Part shown: piece by piece, positions 44,861 through 54,299 of the stretch
Layout: every line of letters starts with the position of its first letter
How positions within the stretch are numbered: position 1 is the stretch's first letter
Origin: Pikeienuella piscinae
GTDB taxonomy: Bacteria > Pseudomonadota > Alphaproteobacteria > Rhodobacterales > Rhodobacteraceae
DNA length: 64,000 nucleotides
Assembly (NCBI RefSeq): GCF_011044155.1
Contig: NZ_CP049056.1
Coordinates: 2,170,001-2,234,000 of the forward strand
Reading direction: 5' to 3'
Position numbers and translations under genes: made by a program
The notes under the pieces: generated by a model
Told to the model about the DNA's origin: nothing
The model's input: only the letters and a program-made list of their open reading frames with translations
Databases searched by the model: none

Positions 44861-45345
44861 GGCGGATCGCGCATCATCCCCTGTCAGCGAAAGCTTTCGC
44901 GCCGTTCGGAGAGATGATCGCGCGGCGCCCCGCGCCCGACAAGATCATCAATCAGGGGCTCTGCGAGCGCCACCACGACCTCGCCGCTCCCGACATCGTG
45001 GACGGGCGCGCCGGGATCAGCCTGTTCAACGCCACACCGCGCGCCCTCCCCTACCGGCTCGACATGATGGAGCGGCATCCTTTGGGCTCGCAGGCGTTCC
45101 TGCCGATGACCCTCGCGCCGTTCCTCGTGATCGTCGCGCCAGATGAGAATGGCGCGCCGGGCTGTCCTTTGGCGTTTCGGACCGCGCCGGGCGAAGGCGT
45201 AAACATCGGGCGCAACATATGGCACGGTGTTCTGACGCCGCTGGAAGCGCCGGGCCTCTTCGCGGTGGTCGACCGGATCGGGCCGGGCGACAATCTGGAA
45301 GAACACTGGTTCGATCAGCCTTGGGAGATCATCGACGGAGGTTGA
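44857..45345 (+). CDS. allA: Ureidoglycolate lyase
   Basis: A 162-residue enzyme that splits ureidoglycolate to glyoxylate and urea. The start is GTG within GTGA of the allE stop, preceded by GAGGG; the product begins RRIAHHPLSAKAFAPFGEM. ISLFNATPRALPYRLDMMER, HPLGSQAFLPM and GRNIWHGVLTPL are typical of AllA. Together with AllE it completes the last two steps. Confidence 0.9.
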   Translation: MRRIAHHPLSAKAFAPFGEMIARRPAPDKIINQGLCERHHDLAAPDIVDGRAGISLFNATPRALPYRLDMMERHPLGSQAFLPMTLAPFLVIVAPDENGAPGCPLAFRTAPGEGVNIGRNIWHGVLTPLEAPGLFAVVDRIGPGDNLEEHWFDQPWEIIDGG

Positions 45346-45398
45346 GAACGAGGCGCGCGCGAAAACGCGCCCGCCTCCGACAGGGAGGGCGATTCGGA

Positions 45399-46814
45399 AT
45401 GGCGATTTCACGCTTGGGGACGCCGCGGCAGCTGCGCGACCCGGATTATACCCCGCCGCTGGCGCAGGCGATCCCGCTCGGCGTTCAGCATGTCCTCGCG
45501 ATGTTCGTTTCCAATGTCACCCCGGCGATCATCGTCGCCGGCGCGGCTGGCTTCGGTTTCGGTTCCAATTCGCCGGATTTCCCGGAACTGCTCTACCTGA
45601 TCCAGATGTCGATGCTTTTCGCCGGCGTCGCGACGCTTCTGCAGACCATCGGCGCCGGCCCGGTTGGCGCGCGCCTGCCAATCGTGCAGGGCACCAGCTT
45701 CGCCTTCATCCCGATCATGATCCCACTCGTCGCCGGCAAGGGAGTCGATGCTCTTCCCGTGCTTTTCGGCGGGGTGTTGATCGGCGGCCTCTTTCACGCC
45801 TGCCTCGGGTTCTTCATCGGCAGGATCCGCTTCGCGCTGCCGCCGCTCGTAACCGGCCTCGTGGTCACGATGATCGGCCTGGCGCTTGTCAAGGTCGGGA
45901 TCCAGTACGCCGCCGGCGGCGTGCCGGCCATCGATCAGCCGGAATATGGCGGGCTTCTCAACTGGTCGACCGCCCTCGTCGTCATACTTGTGACGCTCGC
46001 GCTCAAGTTTTTCACCCGCGGCATGCTTTCGGTCTCCGCCGTCCTGATCGGCATTCTCGTCGGCTATGTCTACGCGCTGGCGATGGGCGTGGTGACATTC
46101 GAGGCGATCGGGACAAGCTGGAGCCGCGCCGCGGCTTTCGCGCCGCCGGTCCCGTTCAAATACGGGTTCGAGTTCGGCTTCGCGGCGGTCGCCGGGTTCT
46201 GCCTAATGGCCATCGTCTCGGCGGTGGAGACAGTCGGCGACGTCTCTGGCATCACGAAGGGCGGCGCGGGCAGAGAGGCGACCGACAGGGAAATCGCCGG
46301 CGCGACCTACGCCGACGGGCTCGGCACCGCCATCGCCGGCGCCTTCGGCGGGCTTCCCAACACCTCCTTCAGCCAGAATGTCGGGCTGATTGCGATGACC
46401 GGGGTGATGAGCCGGCATGTCGTCACCATCGGCGCGCTATTCCTCATTCTCTGCGGGCTGGTTCCCAAGGTCGGCGCGATCATCCGGACGATCCCGATCG
46501 AGGTGCTCGGCGGCGGGGTGATCGTGATGTTCGGCATGGTCGTCGCCGCCGGCGTCTCGATGCTGGCGGACGTGAACTGGAACCGGCGCAACATGGTGAT
46601 CTTCGCCATCGCGCTTTCGGTCGGGCTCGGCCTTCAGCTTGAGCCGAAAGCGGTCCAGCACCTGCCCGACGCCGCGCAGGTGCTGATGACTAGCGGCCTC
46701 CTGCCAGCGGCGCTGATCGCCATCGTTCTCAACCTCCTGCTGCCTGAGGAGTTGACGGAGGAATCGACGGAGGAGGTCTCCGGCGGGCTCGCCGGCAAGG
46801 GCGCGGCGCGTTGA
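45399..46814 (+). CDS. NCS2-family urate/xanthine permease
   Basis: A 471-residue nucleobase:cation symporter-2 with about 14 helices. The NCS2 signature is present as SQNVGLIAMTGVMSRHVV, and FGGLPNTSFSQN just before it; IPLGVQHVLAMF opens the transport domain. Position at the end of the urate operon suggests import of urate or xanthine. GGGAGG lies about 11 nt before the ATG. The gene ends 6 bp before a strong bidirectional terminator. Confidence 0.85.
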   Translation: MAISRLGTPRQLRDPDYTPPLAQAIPLGVQHVLAMFVSNVTPAIIVAGAAGFGFGSNSPDFPELLYLIQMSMLFAGVATLLQTIGAGPVGARLPIVQGTSFAFIPIMIPLVAGKGVDALPVLFGGVLIGGLFHACLGFFIGRIRFALPPLVTGLVVTMIGLALVKVGIQYAAGGVPAIDQPEYGGLLNWSTALVVILVTLALKFFTRGMLSVSAVLIGILVGYVYALAMGVVTFEAIGTSWSRAAAFAPPVPFKYGFEFGFAAVAGFCLMAIVSAVETVGDVSGITKGGAGREATDREIAGATYADGLGTAIAGAFGGLPNTSFSQNVGLIAMTGVMSRHVVTIGALFLILCGLVPKVGAIIRTIPIEVLGGGVIVMFGMVVAAGVSMLADVNWNRRNMVIFAIALSVGLGLQLEPKAVQHLPDAAQVLMTSGLLPAALIAIVLNLLLPEELTEESTEEVSGGLAGKGAAR

Positions 46815-46819
46815 GAAAG

Positions 46820-46848
46820 CCAGGCGCGGCCGTCACGGCCGCGCCTGG
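46820..46848. terminator. Bidirectional terminator between the permease and aminotransferase genes
   Basis: A perfect 13-bp stem (CCAGGCGCGGCCG with CGGCCGCGCCTGG) and 3-nt loop, flanked by AAAG on one side and AAAAT on the other, sits between two convergent genes. Confidence 0.85.
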
Positions 46849-46854
46849 AAAATG

Positions 46855-48246
46855 TCAGCCGAAGCGGCCCTCCGCTTTCGCCCAGGCATGGGCGGCGTCG
46901 AGCGCACCCTCGACGGGCGCGAAGAGTTCTTCGATCTCCGCCTCGGTGATCACCATCGGCGGGCAGAAGGCGAGCGTGTCGCCGATCGCCCGACTGATGA
47001 CCCCACGCTTCAGCAACTCGTCCGCAGCATAGGCGCCGACCTTTCCGGGTTCGCAGAACGCCGCCTTCTTCGCCGGGTCGGGCGAAAGCTCCAGCCCGCC
47101 CATCAGACCGGAGGCGCGCGCCTCGCCGACCAGCGGATGCGCCGCCAGCGCGTCGAGCTTCGCCCTGAAGATGGGCGCCATCCGGCGAACATGGCCGACG
47201 ATGTCGCGCCGCTGGTAGATCTCGATGGTCTTCACCCCGACGGCGCAGCCGAGGGGATGGCCACCATAGGTGAAGCCGTGGCCGAAGGTGCCGACCTCGC
47301 CCGACTGCGCCTCGATCGCATCCGCCATGTCTTGATTGATCGCGACCGCCGAAAGCGGCGCATAGGCCGCGGTCAGCTGCTTCGCCATCGAGATCGAGGT
47401 CGGCTTCATCCCGAATGTCTCCGCCCCGAACCAGTTTCCGGTGCGCCCGAAACCGCAGATCACCTCATCATCGATGCAGAGCACGTCATGGCGCTCCAGC
47501 ACCGCCTGGATCGCCGGGAAATAGTCCGCCGGCGGGACCAGAACGCCGCCGGCGCCCATCACCGGCTCGGCGATGAATGCGGCGACCGTATCCGGTCCCT
47601 CGCGGATGATCATTTCGTCAAGCTCCGCCGCCAGCCGGGCGGAGAACTCCGCCTCGGTCTCGCCGTCGCGGCCTTCGCGCCAGAAATGCGGCGTTCCGGT
47701 ATGGAGGATGCGGTCGACCGGCAGGTCGAACCGCTTGTGGTTATACGGAAGGCCGGTGAGCGAGCCTGAAACGATGGTGACACCGTGATAGCCCCGCACC
47801 CGGCTGATGATCTTTTTCTTTTCGGGCTTACCGCGGGCGTTGTTATAGTACCAGGCGAGCTTCACCTGAGTGTCGTTCGCCTCCGAGCCGGACGACTGAT
47901 AGATCACCTTCGAGACCGGCATTGGCGCCAGTTCCTTGATCTTCTCCGCCAGCTCGATCGCCGGCTCGAAGCTCTTGCCGCCAAAGAGATGGTAATAGGG
48001 GAGCTTCCCCATCTGCTCCTTCGCCGCGTCGATCAGTTCGCTGTCGCCGAACCCGAGCCCGGCGCACCAGAGACCGGCCATGCCCTCGATGTAGCGCTTG
48101 CCGGAATCGTCGAAGACATAGACGCCCTCGCCGCGTTCGATGACATGCGGGCCGACCTTCCGGTGCTGAACCGCATTGGTGTAGGGGTGAAGAAGCGCTT
48201 CGACGTCGCGCGTCTGCGCGTTGCTGAGCGGGCCGTCCATGGCCAT
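46855..48246 (-). CDS. Class III pyridoxal-phosphate aminotransferase
   Basis: A 463-residue omega-aminotransferase. LHPYTNAVQHRKVGPHVIER and GMAGLWCAGLGFG open the chain; SSGSEANDTQVKLAWYYNN and SRVRGYHGVT hold cofactor contacts; the PLP lysine is in SISMAKQLTAAYAPLSAVAI; GFGRTGNWFGAE follows the Asp of CIDDEVI. GGAGG precedes MAMDGPLS, so the 28-residue longer reading is rejected. The family includes beta-alanine:pyruvate, taurine and putrescine aminotransferases; the donor cannot be assigned here. Confidence 0.85.
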   Translation of the reverse strand: MAMDGPLSNAQTRDVEALLHPYTNAVQHRKVGPHVIERGEGVYVFDDSGKRYIEGMAGLWCAGLGFGDSELIDAAKEQMGKLPYYHLFGGKSFEPAIELAEKIKELAPMPVSKVIYQSSGSEANDTQVKLAWYYNNARGKPEKKKIISRVRGYHGVTIVSGSLTGLPYNHKRFDLPVDRILHTGTPHFWREGRDGETEAEFSARLAAELDEMIIREGPDTVAAFIAEPVMGAGGVLVPPADYFPAIQAVLERHDVLCIDDEVICGFGRTGNWFGAETFGMKPTSISMAKQLTAAYAPLSAVAINQDMADAIEAQSGEVGTFGHGFTYGGHPLGCAVGVKTIEIYQRRDIVGHVRRMAPIFRAKLDALAAHPLVGEARASGLMGGLELSPDPAKKAAFCEPGKVGAYAADELLKRGVISRAIGDTLAFCPPMVITEAEIEELFAPVEGALDAAHAWAKAEGRFG

Positions 48247-48358
48247 GATCGTCCTCCGTGAAAAATCTCCGTGCGATACAGCGCCGATCCGTCGCCCGGC
48301 GCAAGGTGGAGGTTTCACAACTCTGGTCAACCCTGCGATCAGCCATTAGGAAAGTCGG

Positions 48359-49057
48359 ATGATCGCGCGGCTGCTCGCATTTTCGGTGCATCTCTTCACC
48401 GCCTCGGGCGCGTTTCTCGCATTTCTGGCGATGCTCGCCGCAATGCGCGGCGCATGGGCGGAGATGTTCGCCTGGCTCGGCGCGGCGCTGGTCGTCGACG
48501 GGGTGGACGGGCCGATGGCGCGCAAGCTCAGGGTCGCAGCGCGCGCGGCCCGCTGGTCGGGGGTCATCCTCGACCTGATCGTCGATTATCTAACCTATGT
48601 CTTCATCCCGGCGGTGGCGCTGGTGACTTCGGGGACGATGTACTACCCGCTGGCCATTCCGGCGGCGGCGATCATCATCATCACCGGCGCGATCTACTTC
48701 GCAGATACGCGAATGAAAACGCGGGACGCCAGCTTCCAGGGTTTTCCCGGCTGCTGGAACATGGTCGTGCTGGTGCTCTTCGCGACGGATCTGACCAACG
48801 CCACAGGGTTCTGGATCATCCTGTTGATCAGCGTCACACAGTTCATGCCGCTCCGGTTCGTGCATCCGGTGCGCACAAAGCTGTGGCGCAACGTCTCGCT
48901 CCCGGTCTGCTGCGCATGGGTCGCTTTCGCCGGCTGGGCCTGCTGGACGCATTTCCAGCAGCCGTTCATCTGCACTCTCGGGCTGATGGCGTCGTCGATC
49001 TATCTGTTGACGGTTGGCGTCGTCCAGCAGGCGATGGGTCTCGGCCGGGCCGAATAG
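48359..49057 (+). CDS. pcs: Phosphatidylcholine synthase
   Basis: A 232-residue integral membrane CDP-alcohol phosphotransferase with eight hydrophobic segments. The catalytic motif is DGVDGPMARKL...GVILDLIVDYLTYVF, that is DGxxAR followed by GxxxDxxxD with the wider spacing of Pcs. It condenses CDP-diacylglycerol with choline to phosphatidylcholine, a lipid common in alphaproteobacteria. AGGAAAG lies before the ATG. Divergent to the aminotransferase gene across 112 bp. Confidence 0.85.
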   Translation: MIARLLAFSVHLFTASGAFLAFLAMLAAMRGAWAEMFAWLGAALVVDGVDGPMARKLRVAARAARWSGVILDLIVDYLTYVFIPAVALVTSGTMYYPLAIPAAAIIIITGAIYFADTRMKTRDASFQGFPGCWNMVVLVLFATDLTNATGFWIILLISVTQFMPLRFVHPVRTKLWRNVSLPVCCAWVAFAGWACWTHFQQPFICTLGLMASSIYLLTVGVVQQAMGLGRAE

Positions 49058-49151
49058 AGCGCCGCATCCGCCGCGCCGCGCCGGCCAGGTTCCGCCCGAG
49101 GCGCGTTGCAAACGGCGCGTCTCTGGCGGTCGGCTCGGGAGCGTCTGAATC

Positions 49152-52148
49152 TCAGGCGAGCGCGGCGGCGCAACGGTTGCAGATATCGGGATGGGCTGCG
49201 CCGCCAACTTCCGGCAGCACCTTCCAGCAGCGCGCGCATTTCGCGCCCGACGCCAGCGCCGGGACAACCGCGACGCCGGGGACCTCGTCCAGCCGGAAGG
49301 CGTCCGCCGGCCCTTCGCCCGCCTCTATCCGGATGCCGGAGGTGATGCAGAGATCGGCGAAATCAACTTCATGCAGATGCCCGCGCGCCGCGTCGTCGGC
49401 GACGAAGACCGCGGGCGCCGCCTCCAGCGAGGCGCCGATGCGCTTTTCGCGACGTTCGACCTCCAGCGCGCCGGTGACGACGCGGCGGACGCGGCGGATC
49501 GCCTCCCATCGCGAAGCGAGCGACGGGTCGCGCCAGTCCGGCGTTTCCGGGAAGTCCTGCAGATGGATCGAACTTTCCTCCCCCGGAAACCGCTCGAGCC
49601 AGACCTCCTCCATGGTGAAGACGAGGATCGGCGCCAGCCACGCGGTCAGCCGGTGGAAGAGAATGTCGAGCACGGTCCGCGCCGCGCGCCGACGGAGCGA
49701 ATCCGGCGCATCGCAATAAAGCGCGTCCTTGCGGATGTCGAAATAGAGCGTCGAGAGATCGACCGTACAGAACTGAAAGAGCTGCTGGAAGACATGCGAG
49801 AACGCGTAATCGCCATAGCCGCCGCGCACGATCCGGTCGAGCTCGGCCACGCGGTGCAGCACCCAGCGCTCCAGCTCCGGCATCTCGGCCGGGTCTACAC
49901 GCTCGACCTCGGAGAACCCGTCGAGATTACCAAGGATGAAGCGCAGCGAATTCCTGAGTCGCCGGTAGCTGTCGGCGACGCCCTTCAGGATTTCCGGGCT
50001 GATCCGCTGGTCGGCGGTGTAGTCGGACTGCGCCACCCACAGGCGGAGGATATCGGCGCCGTACTGCTTCACCACCGCTTCGGGAACGATGGTGTTGCCG
50101 AGCGATTTCGACATCTTCTGGCCCTTGCCGTCGAGCGTGAAGCCGTGGGTGACGACCGCACGGTAGGGCGCGCGCCCAATCGTCCCGCAAGCCTGCAGGA
50201 GCGAGGAATGGAACCAGCCCCGATGCTGGTCGGTCCCTTCCATGTAGACGTCGGCGATGCCGTCCTCGGTCCCGTCCTCGCGGTCGCGAAGAACGAAAGC
50301 GTGGGTGGAGCCGGAATCGAACCAGACGTCGAGGATGTCGGTCACCATCTCCCACTCCGTCGGGTCGACGCCTTCGATCCCGCTCAGGAAGCGCTCTTTC
50401 GCGCCGTCCTTGAACCAGGCGTCGGCGCCCTCTTCGCGGAATGCGGCGGCGATGCGGGCGTTGACCTCGGCGTTCTTCAGCACCTCGACCTCACCCGGCG
50501 CGACCTCCCGCTTGAAGCACGTCATCGGCACGCCCCAAGCGCGCTGGCGCGACAGCACCCAGTCCGGCCGCGCGGCGATCATCGAGCGAAGGCGGTTCCT
50601 GCCCGACGCGGGGGTGAAGGCGACGAGCTTGTCGATGGAGCCGAGCGCCCGCTCGCGGATCGTCTTTCCGACCGCGTTCATGCCGTCTTCGAGCGGCTTG
50701 TCGATGGCGGCGAACCATTGCGGCGTGTTCCGGAAGATCAGCGGCGCCTTGGAGCGCCATGAATGCGGATAGGAATGGCGCATCGAGCCCTTGGCGAAGA
50801 GCGCCCCGACCTCGGCCAGTTTCCTGATGACGGCGACATTGGCGCCGGCCTCTTTGCCTTTTTCGTCGAAGATCACCTGACCGCCGAAGAACGGGATATC
50901 CTCGCGAAAGGAGCCGTCTTCGAGCACGTTATGCGTCATCGGCAGGCCGTGTTTCTGGCCGATGACGTAGTCGTCCGCGCCGTGGCTCGGGGCGGTGTGG
51001 ACAAACCCGGTGCCGGCGTCGTCGGTGACGTGGTCGCCGGGGAGGAGTGGAACGTCGAAATCCCACTCGCTGTTGGCGTCCTCCGCGCCGCGAAATGGGT
51101 GGGCGCAGGTGATTGCTTTGAGTTCACCCGGATAGACGTCGCGAACCCTCTCCCATCCATCCGCCAGAATCTTTCCCTTCTCAAATATCTCGGACGCTAG
51201 CGGGTCCGCGAGAAGTAGATAGTCACCAGTCGTCGCTTTTGCGTCCGCCGTCGCATTCGTCACGCGATAAAGGCCGTAAGAGATTGATGGATTGAAACAG
51301 ATCGCCCGGTTCTGCGGGATCGTCCAAGGGGTCGTGGTCCAGATTAGAACCGAGGTGTTTTCTGGTAGCGGAGAGTAATTGTCGGGAATGTCGCCAGAGA
51401 AAGAAGTTCCATCTTTCTCGCCAAGCAAATTGGTGAAGTTTTCTGTCGCGACCTCCGCCACCGGGAACTTCACCCAGATCGTATGGCTCTTGTGCTCGTG
51501 ATACTCGACCTCGGCCTCCGCCAGCGCGGTCTTCTCCACCACCGACCACATCACCGGCTTCGAGCCCTGATAGAGCGAGCCGTTCATGACGAATTTCATG
51601 AACTCCTCGGCGATCACCGCCTCGGCCCGGAAATCCATCGTGAGGTACGGGTCGTCCCAGTTGCCGGTCACGCCGAGGCGCTTGAACTCTTTGCGCTGGA
51701 TATCCACCCATTCGGCGGCGAATTTCCGGCATTCGGCGCGGAGTTCATTGATCGGCACATCATCCTTGTCGAGGCCCTTGGCGCGATACTGCTCCTCGAT
51801 CTTCCACTCGATGGGAAGCCCGTGACAGTCCCAGCCCGGCACATAGCGGCTGTCATGGCCCATCATCTGGCGCGAGCGGACAATCATGTCCTTGATCGTC
51901 TTGTTCAACGCGTGGCCGATATGGAGATGGCCGTTGGCGTAGGGCGGGCCGTCATGGAGCGTGAAGGGCGGGCGCCCGGTCTTGGCGCGAAGCCGACCGT
52001 AGATGTCCATCGCCTCCCACTTCGCCAGCCAGTCGGGCTCGCGGGCGGGCAATCCGGCGCGCATCGGAAAATCGGTCTGCGGCAGGCGCAGCGTCGCCTT
52101 GTAATCGGTCTTGTCCTGCGCGTCGGGCGCGGTCTCTTGGGCGCACAT
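49152..52148 (-). CDS. ileS: Isoleucyl-tRNA synthetase
   Basis: A 998-residue class I synthetase: HIGH at residues 76-79 (NGHLHIGHALN), the editing domain in the first third (WTTTPWTIPQNRAI, DDAGTGFVHTAPSHG), KMSKS in GQKMSKSLGN, and a C-terminal zinc finger CARCWKVL...CNRCAAAL. The start is MCAQETAPD; the longer frame lacks support. Between about 51170 and 51440 (residues 236-326, editing domain) the G+C content drops to about 51% against about 65% around it, and codon choice changes, suggesting an exchanged segment. Confidence 0.95.
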   Translation of the reverse strand: MCAQETAPDAQDKTDYKATLRLPQTDFPMRAGLPAREPDWLAKWEAMDIYGRLRAKTGRPPFTLHDGPPYANGHLHIGHALNKTIKDMIVRSRQMMGHDSRYVPGWDCHGLPIEWKIEEQYRAKGLDKDDVPINELRAECRKFAAEWVDIQRKEFKRLGVTGNWDDPYLTMDFRAEAVIAEEFMKFVMNGSLYQGSKPVMWSVVEKTALAEAEVEYHEHKSHTIWVKFPVAEVATENFTNLLGEKDGTSFSGDIPDNYSPLPENTSVLIWTTTPWTIPQNRAICFNPSISYGLYRVTNATADAKATTGDYLLLADPLASEIFEKGKILADGWERVRDVYPGELKAITCAHPFRGAEDANSEWDFDVPLLPGDHVTDDAGTGFVHTAPSHGADDYVIGQKHGLPMTHNVLEDGSFREDIPFFGGQVIFDEKGKEAGANVAVIRKLAEVGALFAKGSMRHSYPHSWRSKAPLIFRNTPQWFAAIDKPLEDGMNAVGKTIRERALGSIDKLVAFTPASGRNRLRSMIAARPDWVLSRQRAWGVPMTCFKREVAPGEVEVLKNAEVNARIAAAFREEGADAWFKDGAKERFLSGIEGVDPTEWEMVTDILDVWFDSGSTHAFVLRDREDGTEDGIADVYMEGTDQHRGWFHSSLLQACGTIGRAPYRAVVTHGFTLDGKGQKMSKSLGNTIVPEAVVKQYGADILRLWVAQSDYTADQRISPEILKGVADSYRRLRNSLRFILGNLDGFSEVERVDPAEMPELERWVLHRVAELDRIVRGGYGDYAFSHVFQQLFQFCTVDLSTLYFDIRKDALYCDAPDSLRRRAARTVLDILFHRLTAWLAPILVFTMEEVWLERFPGEESSIHLQDFPETPDWRDPSLASRWEAIRRVRRVVTGALEVERREKRIGASLEAAPAVFVADDAARGHLHEVDFADLCITSGIRIEAGEGPADAFRLDEVPGVAVVPALASGAKCARCWKVLPEVGGAAHPDICNRCAAALA

Positions 52149-52410
52149 GTTTGTCTGTCCGTCTAATGGGTGCGGTATGGTCGAAGGTGTTCGGAGGGCG
52201 CGCGACGCGCCGCCTTTTCCCGGCGCTCCCTCAGGGGGAGGCCGGGCCACTAATTCGCAACCTGCCGACCGGATTTGACATGCGCCGCCTCATAGCAGCG
52301 CGTCGCCGCCCGGTCCATCGCGCAATGGCGCCGGCGTCAGGTTCCCCGGAGCGCGACGGAAAACAGGCCGTGAGCCGTTTGAGAATCAGGACTGAGCGAA
52401 GGAGACTTGC

Positions 52411-52761
52411 ATGTTCAGGTCATTCATAGCCGGCGCCGCGGCGCTTGGCCTCGCCGTCGCCGCGCAGCCGAACGAAGCGAAGGCGGACAACGCCATCCTC
52501 GGCGGCGTACTGATCGGCGCCGTTCTTGGCGGTACGGTCGCGGCGATCGCCGAAAGCAACCACAGGCGCGAATATCACGCGCCTCCTCCGCCACGCGTCT
52601 ATCACACCCGTCGCCCGGCGCGCGGCTATTACGGCCATGTCCACCGCCGGCCGGTGGTCGTCGAGCGGCGGGTCTATCGCCGCCCCGCGCCGCGTGTCGT
52701 CTATCGCGACCACCACCGGCCCGGATATTACGGGCATGGCCACGGCCCCCACTACCGCTGA
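52411..52761 (+). CDS. Secreted His/Arg/Tyr-rich small protein
   Basis: A 116-residue protein with AAGGAG before the ATG and a signal peptide (MFRSFIAGAAALGLAVAAQP, cleavage near EAKAD). A Gly/Ala hydrophobic stretch (ILGGVLIGAVLGGTVAAIA) follows, possibly membrane-associated, then a low-complexity tail of HRRP, YYGHVHRR and GHGHGPHYR-like units. It could bind metal or polyanions in the periplasm; no family is recognised. It is convergent with argE, 22 bp apart. Confidence 0.7.
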   Translation: MFRSFIAGAAALGLAVAAQPNEAKADNAILGGVLIGAVLGGTVAAIAESNHRREYHAPPPPRVYHTRRPARGYYGHVHRRPVVVERRVYRRPAPRVVYRDHHRPGYYGHGHGPHYR

Positions 52762-52783
52762 GCGCGCGCCGACGGACAGCCGA

Positions 52784-53932
52784 TCAAAGCCCCGCCGCAA
52801 GCCGCGCCAGCAGCGCATCCAGCATGGCGTCGCATTTCGCCATCTGCTCGCGACTGACATATTCGTCGGGCTTGTGGCCCTGCGCCATCGAGCCCGGCCC
52901 GCAGACCACTGCGGGAATCCCGAGCCGGTCTGAGAAAAGCCCGCCCTCAGTGCCGAAGGCGACCTTGATCGTTCCGTTCGCGCCGGTCAGCGCCTTGACG
53001 AAATCGACGATGGCCGCGTCCGGCGCAGTGTCGAGGCCGGGATATTCCATCACCGTCTCGAAACGAATCGCGGCTTCCGGCTCGCCGGTCGCCCTGGCGA
53101 TGGAATCGGCGTCCGCGGCCAGCGCGCCGAGGATCGCGTCGGCGTCATCGGTCGCGAGGTTGCGGATCTCGAAATCCACCTCCGCGCGATTGGGGACGAT
53201 ATTGAGCGCGACGCCGCCCGTCACCCTGCCGACATGGAGCGTCGTGTAGGGTACGTCATAATCGCCGTCGCGCCGCCCCTCGGCTGCGATCCGCGCCTGA
53301 GCAGCCCGCACCGCGCCTATGAAATCCGCCGCGAGATGCAGCGCGTTCAGCGCCAGCGGGGCGAGCGCCGAATGCCCCTCGCGCCCGACACAGGTGGCGC
53401 GCAGACCGCGCTTTCCCTTGTGTCCGGTCGCCACGGCCATATTGGTCGGCTCGCCGATGATGGCGAAAGCCGGGCGGACCGGCGCGCCGGCGAGCATGTC
53501 GATCAGACTCCGCACTCCGAGGCAGCCAACCTCCTCGTCATAGGAGAGCGCGATATGCAGAGGCGTCGCGAGATCGCGCGTCGCCGCCCGCTCGGCGGCG
53601 GAAAGCGCCGCGGCGACGAAGCCCTTCATATCGGCGGCGCCGCGTCCGAATAGCCGCCCGTCCCTTTCGGTCAGCCGGAAGGGGTCGACGGTCCAGGCCT
53701 GCCCCTCGACCGGCACGACGTCGGTATGGCCGGAAAGCATGACGCCGGGGCGGTCCTTCGGGCCGATCGTGGCGTAGAGATTGGCCTTGCCGCCATCGGA
53801 ATCGGGGATCAGCGTGGTCTCCACCCCCGCCGCCTCCAGCAAATCGCGTGCATGGCGGATCAGTTCAATATTCGGGTCGCGGCTCACCGTCGGGAAGGCG
53901 ATCAGCCGGTCGAGGATTTCGATTGAACGCAT
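52784..53932 (-). CDS. argE: Acetylornithine deacetylase
   Basis: A 382-residue M20 metallohydrolase producing ornithine from N-acetylornithine. Metal-binding and catalytic blocks are LSGHTDVVPVEGQ, GRGAADMKGFVAAAL, SYDEEVGCLG and the C-terminal GPGSMAQGHKPDEYV; AIIGEPTNM is typical of ArgE. AAAGGAG precedes MRSIEILD; the frame stays open for 108 more codons but is low-complexity. A related M20 deacetylase acting on another N-acyl amino acid is the main alternative. Confidence 0.9.
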   Translation of the reverse strand: MRSIEILDRLIAFPTVSRDPNIELIRHARDLLEAAGVETTLIPDSDGGKANLYATIGPKDRPGVMLSGHTDVVPVEGQAWTVDPFRLTERDGRLFGRGAADMKGFVAAALSAAERAATRDLATPLHIALSYDEEVGCLGVRSLIDMLAGAPVRPAFAIIGEPTNMAVATGHKGKRGLRATCVGREGHSALAPLALNALHLAADFIGAVRAAQARIAAEGRRDGDYDVPYTTLHVGRVTGGVALNIVPNRAEVDFEIRNLATDDADAILGALAADADSIARATGEPEAAIRFETVMEYPGLDTAPDAAIVDFVKALTGANGTIKVAFGTEGGLFSDRLGIPAVVCGPGSMAQGHKPDEYVSREQMAKCDAMLDALLARLAAGL

Positions 53933-54299
53933 GTCGCTCTCCTTTGACGCCCCGGATAGCAGCGCGCACATCATTGCGCCATGTCGAAGGCGCGCGCCCG
54001 CCACCGGGCCGTATATCGGCGGGACTCTCCTTCTTCGGCGGACGGATCGCCGCCCTGCCGGAAGGCGCGCCGTGAAGGCTGGCCGCCGCGAGAGTCGCCG
54101 CCAGCGCTTCGCGCAAGCCAAACCGGATCGAGCATGCGCTCGCCACCTCGTCCGACCCCGACGCCTGAGAGAGCGTTCCGCACTATTTTTCCGGTTCGGC
54201 GGTCCGTATCTCGCCGGGTGCGCGCGGCAAGCCATCCGCCTCCGCCCCACCGCCACGATTCAGGGTTAAAGCGGGCAATGCGCCCGGGCGGAGTTTGGA
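53933..54299. other. Intergenic stretch between argE and pqiA
   Basis: 367 bp of very GC-rich sequence. Open frames cross it on both strands but show only Arg/Pro/Ala-rich low-complexity translation and no ribosome binding site. Promoters for argE and for the pqi operon must lie here; I could not identify them. Confidence 0.4.
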
